This document shows positions 6,382 through 11,044 of a DNA stretch of 11,044 nucleotides, one piece after another. The DNA is from an uncultured Lachnospiraceae bacterium (GTDB lineage: Bacteria > Bacillota_A > Clostridia > Lachnospirales > Lachnospiraceae). The stretch lies in the NCBI GenBank assembly GCA_946613735.1, contig CAMOFS010000022.1:1-11044 (forward strand), written 5' to 3'. The position numbers were made by a program, and so were the translations under genes. The notes beneath the pieces were generated by a model, which ran no database searches, had not been told where the DNA came from, and worked only from the letters and a program-made list of their open reading frames with translations. The number at the start of each line of letters is the position of its first letter. Within the stretch, counting starts at the first letter, position 1.

Positions 6382-8337
6382 ATGGTTATTCAACATAATC
6401 TACAGGCTCAAAATACGAACAGACAGCTGGGCGTCACCGGTGGAGTGTTGTCAAAGTCCACGGAGAAGCTTTCTTCGGGATACAGGATCAACAGAGCCGC
6501 TGATGATGCTGCCGGCCTTGCAATATCTGAAAAAATGCGCTTCCAGGTACGTGGCCTCAACAAGGCTTCGTCCAATGCCTCTGACGGTATTTCACTTATA
6601 CAGACAGCAGAGGGTGCACTGAATGAAGTTCATGCCATCCTTAACCGTATGAAAGAGCTTTCCACCCAGGCAGCAAATGATACTAATACAGACATCGACC
6701 GCCAGTCCATCCAGGAGGAGATCGATGAGCTTACGTCTGAGATCGATCGCATAGCTTCCACTACACAGTTTAATACCATGAATCTGTTGGATGGGTCGCT
6801 GTCTGAGGTGACAGAAGAGGATCCTTATGATGCCAATCCTTATTTCAGTGCATTTCAGTTTGGCAATCAGGTATATACCTTTGAACTGGTGGATGCTAAT
6901 GGAGACAGGATCAGTAACGTGTCGGAAACAGAAGGACTTGTGGGATCCATGGGTAATCTTAACGGGGTAGAAAACAACTTTAGTGGTGACTATCTTGATC
7001 TTGCAAATTTTGTTAAGGATGCGGCATCATCTGCTGTTGGCAAGCTTTATGATGCATACGGTAGCTTATTTAGCAACGCTTCATCCAATGGCGTTAAGGT
7101 TGGACTGGAGCTTGGAAATATAGACGGCCAGAGAGGAACTCTTGCGTTCGTACAGGTGGCGGCGTCGTCCAGTACAACTCGGGCAACAATGGGATATAAG
7201 ATGAAGGTCGATACATCGGACTACAATCCGGCGAACTTCGCCTCTATGAGTGATGCTGACAAGGCAAACCTTGCTGCAACCATTGCCCACGAGATGACCC
7301 ATGCGGTCATGGATGACACCCTGACTACCGGTATGATGGGAAGCGGGGAATATCCAAAGTGGTTTAAAGAGGGTATGGCCCAGACATCCAGCGGTGATGG
7401 CACATGGTTTACGGGTTCTGTTCCTGTCAACGCAACTGATTCACAAATATCAAATTATATGAAAGATTCCAATGTCAGGAATTATGGCGCAGGATATGTA
7501 GCTGCTATGTATCTTGGACATCTTGCAAGCGGAGCCTCTGCAACAGATGCACCAACCGCTGCCAGCATAAAGACAGGGCTGGGAAATGTCCTCAGTGACC
7601 TTTCCACAGGTAAGACCTTAAATGAAGTCATTGCTTCGCGTACCAACGATACATTTGCCGGAGTTACGGAATTTGAAAACAAGGTATTCAACAATCCCGA
7701 TGCAGACACCATCGCTTTTGTGAAAAACCTTCGTGCAGCTATTGGATCGGGTGCCGGCTCTGTTTTGGCTCCCAGCCTTTCTACAACTCAGAATAGCGCC
7801 TTTGCCCCTGGATCCATGTCAGCTACAGGCACAAATTACACTATTGATCTGGGATATTCAGCGATGCTCAATAAATTCAACGGAGGCATTGATTGGGAAC
7901 GAGGCGGTACCGGTGATGATCCCAGCGGCAGAGCCGAAAGTAAGGGCGGTCTCAACCTCCAGGTTGGTGCACTTAGCGGACAGAAGATTGTGGTCAATAT
8001 CGACGCGATGAACGCTGTAAGCATCGGTATCAAGGGACTTAGTATGGCTTCCTTCGAGGATGCCGGTACAGCAATGGAAAAGATTGATAAGGCTATTGAT
8101 AAGGTGTCTACTCAGAGATCCAAGCTGGGGGCGAAGCAGAACAGGCTTGAGCATACAGTCCTGAACCTGGACAACACAAGTGAGAACGTAGACTCTGCAG
8201 AGTCCCGTATCCGCGATACAGATATGGCGCGTGAGATGGTAAAGCACTCCACAGCCAACATACTGCAGCAGGCAGGCCAGGCAATGCTGGCTCAGGCCAA
8301 TCAGTCTACACAGGGTATTCTTTCACTTATAGCATAG
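6382..8337 (+). CDS. Flagellin with inserted zinc metalloprotease domain (flagellinolysin family)
   Basis: The N-terminal ~140 residues and the C-terminal ~125 (from about 524) are typical flagellin D0/D1 coiled-coil regions, so the protein should be exported by the flagellar type III system and polymerise into the filament. The middle ~370 residues carry HEMTH (303-307) and, 22 residues after its second His, E330 in KEGMAQ: a gluzincin-type zinc site with E304 as catalytic base. A Tyr/Gly-rich helix, YGAGYVAAMYLG, follows. This layout matches flagellinolysin, described in Clostridium haemolyticum and other bacteria as a protease displayed on flagella. At 651 residues it is far longer than a minimal flagellin (about 270-500). 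The ribosome site AGGGAG (6369-6374) lies seven bases before the ATG. The C-terminus ends LSLIA rather than the common LSLLR or LSLLG. No terminator separates it from the next gene. Confidence 0.94.
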   Translation: MVIQHNLQAQNTNRQLGVTGGVLSKSTEKLSSGYRINRAADDAAGLAISEKMRFQVRGLNKASSNASDGISLIQTAEGALNEVHAILNRMKELSTQAANDTNTDIDRQSIQEEIDELTSEIDRIASTTQFNTMNLLDGSLSEVTEEDPYDANPYFSAFQFGNQVYTFELVDANGDRISNVSETEGLVGSMGNLNGVENNFSGDYLDLANFVKDAASSAVGKLYDAYGSLFSNASSNGVKVGLELGNIDGQRGTLAFVQVAASSSTTRATMGYKMKVDTSDYNPANFASMSDADKANLAATIAHEMTHAVMDDTLTTGMMGSGEYPKWFKEGMAQTSSGDGTWFTGSVPVNATDSQISNYMKDSNVRNYGAGYVAAMYLGHLASGASATDAPTAASIKTGLGNVLSDLSTGKTLNEVIASRTNDTFAGVTEFENKVFNNPDADTIAFVKNLRAAIGSGAGSVLAPSLSTTQNSAFAPGSMSATGTNYTIDLGYSAMLNKFNGGIDWERGGTGDDPSGRAESKGGLNLQVGALSGQKIVVNIDAMNAVSIGIKGLSMASFEDAGTAMEKIDKAIDKVSTQRSKLGAKQNRLEHTVLNLDNTSENVDSAESRIRDTDMAREMVKHSTANILQQAGQAMLAQANQSTQGILSLIA

Positions 8338-8351
8338 GAAAAGGATTATAA

Positions 8352-8729
8352 ATGGGAGATTTAAAGAGATTTTCCTGCACCTGTGGCTACTCGGAAGAGT
8401 TGGCCATAGGTGTTGGCATTAAAGCCATAAGAGACGAATATATTCAGGAGGCCTTTCCCGACAGGATCGATGAGATCAAGTCAGGACGGGAGGCAGGCAC
8501 CATACAGTCAGCTATCGTAGCAAAAAGACTTGGTGTATGCCTAAGCTGCAGGAAGCTTGTAACCGTTACCTGCCTCGAAATAGCATATTCTGACGGTCAT
8601 CAGGAGATCGTAAAGCAGGGATGTCCTGATTGCAAAAGTGCTGTGACCACCATGGATCCGGACAGCCCCATCGAATGCCCCTCATGCGGGAGCATTATGA
8701 CAGTGGAAAATACAGGCAGCTGGGACTAA
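8352..8729 (+). CDS. Small multi-cysteine zinc-ribbon protein of unknown function
   Basis: I do not recognise this 125-residue protein. It has eight cysteines in metal-binding pairs, CTC (9-11), CLSC (63-66), CPDC (91-94) and CPSC (109-112), plus a lone C74. Two zinc-ribbon or rubredoxin-like knuckles are likely, one joining the first two pairs and one joining the last two. Between residues 14 and 55 is a charged, probably helical segment. No signal peptide or membrane segment is visible. It starts 14 bases after the flagellin stop with AAGGA at 8341-8345, and no terminator is visible between them, so it is probably cotranscribed with the flagellin and may serve it, for example in metal handling or regulation. 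That role is inference from position only. Confidence 0.8.
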   Translation: MGDLKRFSCTCGYSEELAIGVGIKAIRDEYIQEAFPDRIDEIKSGREAGTIQSAIVAKRLGVCLSCRKLVTVTCLEIAYSDGHQEIVKQGCPDCKSAVTTMDPDSPIECPSCGSIMTVENTGSWD

Positions 8730-8781
8730 AAGAAGAAAGAGACAGATCTTACAATGGGCTTGTTGGTGTAAAGAAAAAAAC

Positions 8782-8810
8782 TTGACAGTATAAGAATAAT
8801 ATGTTATAGT
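8782..8810 (+). promoter_or_regulatory. Near-consensus sigma-A promoter for ylxM-ffh
   Basis: A perfect -35 TTGACA (8782-8787), an exact 17-base spacer and TATAGT (8805-8810) form one of the clearest promoters in the window. Transcription should start about 6-8 bases later, near 8817-8819, at or just before the ylxM start codon. Confidence 0.85.
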
Positions 8811-8821
8811 GTCGCCTTGTG

Positions 8822-9145
8822 ATGGAAGAAATGATCCGTCGGGGGCGACTCTTTGATTTTTACGGTGAGCTGCTTTCCGACCACCAAAAAGAAATATACG
8901 AAGCGTATGTGATCGATGACCTGTCCATGACAGAGATCGCAGACCTGGTGGGACTCACCAAGCAGGGCGTCAGCGATCAGATCAAGCGCTGTACCACCAA
9001 GATGAACGAGATGGAAGAAAAGCTCCATCTGTGCGAGCGCTTTGACAGGATAGAGTCCAGACTGGACGATATCATCGCCATCGCAGAAGCAAATGGATAT
9101 GCGGACATAAAGCAAATGGCAGAACGCATATCAGAAGAATTGTAG
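8822..9145 (+). CDS. ylxM: YlxM/UPF0122 family helix-turn-helix protein, SRP-associated
   Basis: From ATG 8822 this is a 107-residue protein. LFDFYGELL near the start, DDLSMTEIADLVGLTKQGVSDQIKR as a sigma-70 region 4-like helix-turn-helix in the middle, and a charged coiled-coil-like tail identify the YlxM family. In Firmicutes this family is encoded directly upstream of ffh, and it is thought to assist the signal recognition particle. No Shine-Dalgarno sequence precedes ATG 8822 or the in-frame GTG at 8819, and the promoter places the 5' end of the mRNA almost on the start codon, so the transcript is probably leaderless. The next in-frame ATG (8831) has a GGAAG only a few bases away, too close to be convincing, and would shorten the conserved N-terminus. 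The gene is followed by a large hairpin and ffh. Confidence 0.87.
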   Translation: MEEMIRRGRLFDFYGELLSDHQKEIYEAYVIDDLSMTEIADLVGLTKQGVSDQIKRCTTKMNEMEEKLHLCERFDRIESRLDDIIAIAEANGYADIKQMAERISEEL

Positions 9146-9151
9146 TATTGA

Positions 9152-9224
9152 GGGATGATAGTCGTGTGTGTCCACGTAGCCACACGTTTGACGTGTGGTG
9201 GTGGACATACACGACTACCATCCC
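9152..9224 (+). other. Long near-perfect hairpin in the ylxM-ffh gap
   Basis: Arms 9152-9186 and 9192-9224 pair around a TTTGA loop. From the base up: 6 bp (GGGATG/CATCCC), an A-C mismatch, 9 bp, a G-T wobble, 7 bp (TGTCCAC/GTGGACA), a 4x2 internal loop, then 7 bp (CCACACG/CGTGTGG). There is no following T-run, so it is not a standard terminator. It ends four bases before the ffh ribosome site GGAGAG (9229-9234). It could be an RNA regulatory or processing element, or a small palindromic mobile repeat. Confidence 0.85.
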
Positions 9225-9240
9225 GACCGGAGAGAACCGT

Positions 9241-10608
9241 ATGGCAGCATTCGAAAGCCTTTCAGACAAACTGCAAAACGTTTTCAAGGGCCTAAAGGGC
9301 AAGGGCCGCCTGACGGAGGCCGACGTCCACACAGCCATGAAGGAAGTCAAGATGGCTCTTTTGGAGGCCGACGTCAACTTCAAGGTAGTCAAGTCCTTTG
9401 TAAAGACCGTAGAGGAAAAGGCCATAGGCCAGGACGTCCTCACAGGCCTCAATCCTGCCCAGACGGTGATCAAGATCGTAAATGAAGAGCTGACATCCCT
9501 CATGGGCTCCGAGACCACTGAGATTCAGTACCGTCCCGGACAGGAGACCACCATCATCATGATGGCCGGACTCCAGGGTGCAGGTAAGACCACCACCATT
9601 GCAAAGCTGGCTTCCCAGATGACAAAAAAGGGCAAGCGCCCCTTGCTGGTAGCCTGTGACGTATATCGTCCCGCAGCTATAGAGCAGCTTAGGGTCAACG
9701 CTGAAAAGGTGGATATCCCATTTTTTTCCATGGGATCCAATGCCAAGCCCACTGATATCGCAAAGGCAGCTGTAGAGCATGCCAAAAAGAACAACAACAA
9801 CGTGGTCATGCTGGATACTGCAGGCCGACTCCATGTGGATGAAGCCATGATGCAGGAGCTGTGCGATATCAAAAAAGCGGTGGATGTGGCCCAGACCATT
9901 TTGATAGTAGATGCCATGACCGGTCAGGACGCGGTAAATGTGGCCAGCTCCTTTGATGAAAAGGTGGGCATAGACGGAGTGATACTTACCAAGCTGGACG
10001 GCGATGCCAGAGGCGGTGCGGCACTTTCCATCCGTCAGGTCACCGGCAAGCCAATCCTGTACTGTGGTATGGGTGAGAAGCTGTCGGATCTGGAGCAGTT
10101 TTACCCGGATCGTATGGCCAGCAGGATTCTTGGCATGGGAGATGTGCTTTCCCTGATCGAAAAAGCACAGGAGACCATCGATGAGGAAGAGGCGAAAGCC
10201 CTTTCTCAGAAGATGAAGAAAAATGAATTTGATTACAACGACTACCTGATGTCCATGGAGCAGATGAAAAAAATGGGCGGTCTGTCATCTATGCTGGGTA
10301 TGCTGCCCGGTATGGGCGGCCTCGGTATCGACCAGAAGCAGATGCAAAAGGCCATGGATCAGGTTGATGATAAAAAGCTTGCTCATATCGAGGCTATCAT
10401 CAAGTCCATGACTCCCGAGGAGCGGGCCAATCCGAAGCTTATGAACCCCAGCCGCAAGCACCGTCTTGCCAAGGGCGCCGGACTTGACATCGCCGAGGTC
10501 AACCGTTTTATCAAGCAGTTTGAGCAGTCTAAAAAGATGATGAAGCAGATGAGCGGTATGATGAAGGGCAAGCGCGGTCGCATGAAATTCCCCTTCGGTG
10601 GGATGTGA
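9241..10608 (+). CDS. ffh: Signal recognition particle protein Ffh (SRP54)
   Basis: Ffh is the GTPase of the bacterial signal recognition particle. It binds SRP RNA and hydrophobic signal sequences on ribosomes and docks with FtsY at the membrane. In this 455-residue protein, the N domain is residues 1 to about 90. The G domain shows the P-loop GLQGAGKTT (110-118), DTAGR (192-196) and TKLDG (250-254). The methionine-rich M domain runs from about 300, with the finger-loop-like KKMGGLSSMLGMLPGMG and the RNA-binding helix around SRKHRLAKGAG. The tail is basic (KGKRGRMKFPFGGM). The length is close to the family's usual ~450. The frame is open upstream to 9148, but those codons encode the hairpin. 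ATG 9241 has GGAGAG six bases upstream and gives the conserved MAAFESLSDKLQ start. It is presumably cotranscribed with ylxM. Confidence 0.97.
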   Translation: MAAFESLSDKLQNVFKGLKGKGRLTEADVHTAMKEVKMALLEADVNFKVVKSFVKTVEEKAIGQDVLTGLNPAQTVIKIVNEELTSLMGSETTEIQYRPGQETTIIMMAGLQGAGKTTTIAKLASQMTKKGKRPLLVACDVYRPAAIEQLRVNAEKVDIPFFSMGSNAKPTDIAKAAVEHAKKNNNNVVMLDTAGRLHVDEAMMQELCDIKKAVDVAQTILIVDAMTGQDAVNVASSFDEKVGIDGVILTKLDGDARGGAALSIRQVTGKPILYCGMGEKLSDLEQFYPDRMASRILGMGDVLSLIEKAQETIDEEEAKALSQKMKKNEFDYNDYLMSMEQMKKMGGLSSMLGMLPGMGGLGIDQKQMQKAMDQVDDKKLAHIEAIIKSMTPEERANPKLMNPSRKHRLAKGAGLDIAEVNRFIKQFEQSKKMMKQMSGMMKGKRGRMKFPFGGM

Positions 10609-10631
10609 AGTTGCCATCGCGGGTTGGGATT

Positions 10632-10658
10632 TTGTCATTCTGAGCGAAGCGAAGAATC
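10632..10658. repeat. Short palindromic intergenic repeat, copy 2
   Basis: This is the same family and orientation as the copy at 4-34. It folds as ATTCT (10637-10641) with AGAAT (10653-10657), a tandem GA/GA step, and a core GCGAAGC (10644-10650), a heptamer known to form an unusually stable DNA mini-hairpin with a GAA triloop. It lies in the 153-bp gap between ffh and rpsP. Confidence 0.72.
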
Positions 10659-10693
10659 TCTTACCTTTCGCCACTGTGTTTTAGGGATGATAT

Positions 10694-10723
10694 TTTACAC
10701 ATTTCTTGTGTTAAATATATAAA
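10694..10723 (+). promoter_or_regulatory. Candidate promoter for rpsP
   Basis: TTTACA (10694-10699), an 18-base spacer and TATAAA (10718-10723) lie in a very AT-rich stretch and would start transcription near 10730, about 30 bases before rpsP. An imperfect palindrome (10691-10717, ACACA/TGTGT core) fills the space between the hexamers. The AT-richness makes chance matches likely, so confidence is moderate. Confidence 0.45.
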
Positions 10724-10761
10724 TATTTTTGATTTAAAATCAGCAAAAGGAGGAAAGAAAA

Positions 10762-11007
10762 ATGGCAGTAAAGATCAGATTAAAGAGAATGGGAAAGAAG
10801 AAAAAGCCCTTCTATCGTATCGTAGTAGCAGACTCACGTTCACCCCGTGATGGCCGCTTCATCGAGGAGATCGGCACCTACGATCCCAACATTGAGCCCG
10901 CAGAGGTAAAGATCGACGAGGAGGGCGCAAAGAAGTGGCTCGGCAACGGCGCAAAGCCCACCGAGACTGTAGCACGTCTTTTCAAGAACGCCGGCATTTC
11001 CAAATAA
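10762..11007 (+). CDS. rpsP: 30S ribosomal protein S16
   Basis: S16 is a small-subunit protein needed for early assembly of the 30S body, where it contacts 16S rRNA. The 81-residue sequence has the family's characteristic start, [38 protein letters not shown], split here across residues 1-20 and 21-38, followed by GTYDPN and a C-terminal WL-NGA-P-T-V---F pattern. The length is normal for Firmicutes (about 80-90). The start has a perfect AGGAGG (10748-10753), eight bases upstream. In Firmicutes rpsP typically heads a cluster with khpA, rimM, trmD and rplS, and the next start codon here fits that order. It has its own candidate promoter, so it may be transcribed independently of ffh. Confidence 0.97.
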   Translation: MAVKIRLKRMGKKKKPFYRIVVADSRSPRDGRFIEEIGTYDPNIEPAEVKIDEEGAKKWLGNGAKPTETVARLFKNAGISK

Positions 11008-11032
11008 GACCGATTTTTAGCGAGGTGACGCA

Positions 11033-11044
11033 ATGAAGGAATTA
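11033..11044 (+). CDS. Start of a gene cut by the window edge, probably khpA (KH-domain RNA-binding protein)
   Basis: Only four codons (Met-Lys-Glu-Leu) are visible, after GAGGTG at 11022-11027 and 25 bases after the rpsP stop. The position directly downstream of rpsP and the MKEL start fit KhpA/YlqC, a small KH-domain RNA-binding protein that usually follows rpsP in Firmicutes. The identity rests on gene order more than on sequence. Confidence 0.55.

Noticed and set aside
8730..8781. Possible terminator after the zinc-ribbon gene
   Set aside because: CTTACA and TGTAAAG pair only weakly with a long loop, and no T-run follows on the plus strand.
9152..9224. The hairpin as the SRP RNA gene (ffs)
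   Set aside because: It lacks the recognisable SRP RNA helix 8 core with GGAA-type tetraloop and is too short, despite sitting next to ffh.
9148..9240. N-terminal extension of Ffh from the upstream open frame
   Set aside because: The extra 31 codons encode the hairpin and have no Ffh similarity. ATG 9241 has its own ribosome site and the conserved N-terminus.
9292..9834. Long open frame on the minus strand opposite ffh
   Set aside because: Antisense to the highly conserved N and G domains of Ffh. The apparent coding potential follows from the codon use of ffh.
4..10658. The two similar repeats at the window edges as ends of a 10.6-kb mobile element
   Set aside because: They are in direct orientation, differ internally, and enclose essential housekeeping genes (ffh). 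No transposase or integrase is present between them.

Overview
The window looks like a chromosomal stretch from a motile, Gram-positive, anaerobic member of the Clostridia, most likely a Lachnospiraceae relative of Butyrivibrio or Roseburia. This is inferred from strong AGGAGG-type ribosome binding sites, the ylxM-ffh-rpsP-(khpA) order typical of Firmicutes, a clostridial-type flagellin, and moderate GC content judged by eye. No species can be named from the sequence alone. All genes read on the plus strand.

Layout: (1) 1-842: an araD gene (L-ribulose-5-phosphate 4-epimerase), preceded by a short palindromic repeat, and followed by three tandem 18-bp copies of its own 3' end and a strong intrinsic terminator. 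(2) 843-6217: a promoter overlapped by a perfect palindrome, then four tightly packed genes. These are a PAS-degenerate GGDEF-EAL protein, a GAF-HD-GYP protein, a metallo-beta-lactamase-fold hydrolase, and a fusion of a HAD phosphatase with a CobT-like domain. The EAL and HD-GYP proteins belong to the two unrelated classes of c-di-GMP phosphodiesterase, and both keep their catalytic residues, so the unit looks built to remove c-di-GMP. (3) 6218-8729: a candidate sigma-28 promoter, then a 651-residue flagellin with a zinc-metalloprotease domain (HEMTH plus a downstream EGMAQ glutamate) in its variable region. This matches the published flagellinolysin family. A small multi-cysteine zinc-ribbon protein gene follows 14 bases later. 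(4) 8782-10608: a near-consensus sigma-A promoter placed so close to ylxM that the mRNA should be leaderless, then ylxM, a 73-base hairpin, and ffh (SRP54). (5) 10609-11044: a second copy of the palindromic repeat, a candidate promoter, rpsP (ribosomal protein S16), and the first four codons of a gene that is probably khpA.

How the parts may work together: low c-di-GMP generally favours flagellar motility, so a c-di-GMP-degrading operon beside the flagellin gene makes sense. The flagellin itself should form a filament carrying protease active sites. The ylxM, ffh and rpsP genes are housekeeping functions in protein targeting and translation. The observations I would follow first are the proteolytic flagellin, the HAD/CobT-like fusion in the c-di-GMP operon, the hairpin before ffh, the leaderless ylxM transcript, and the two structurally covarying palindromic repeats.
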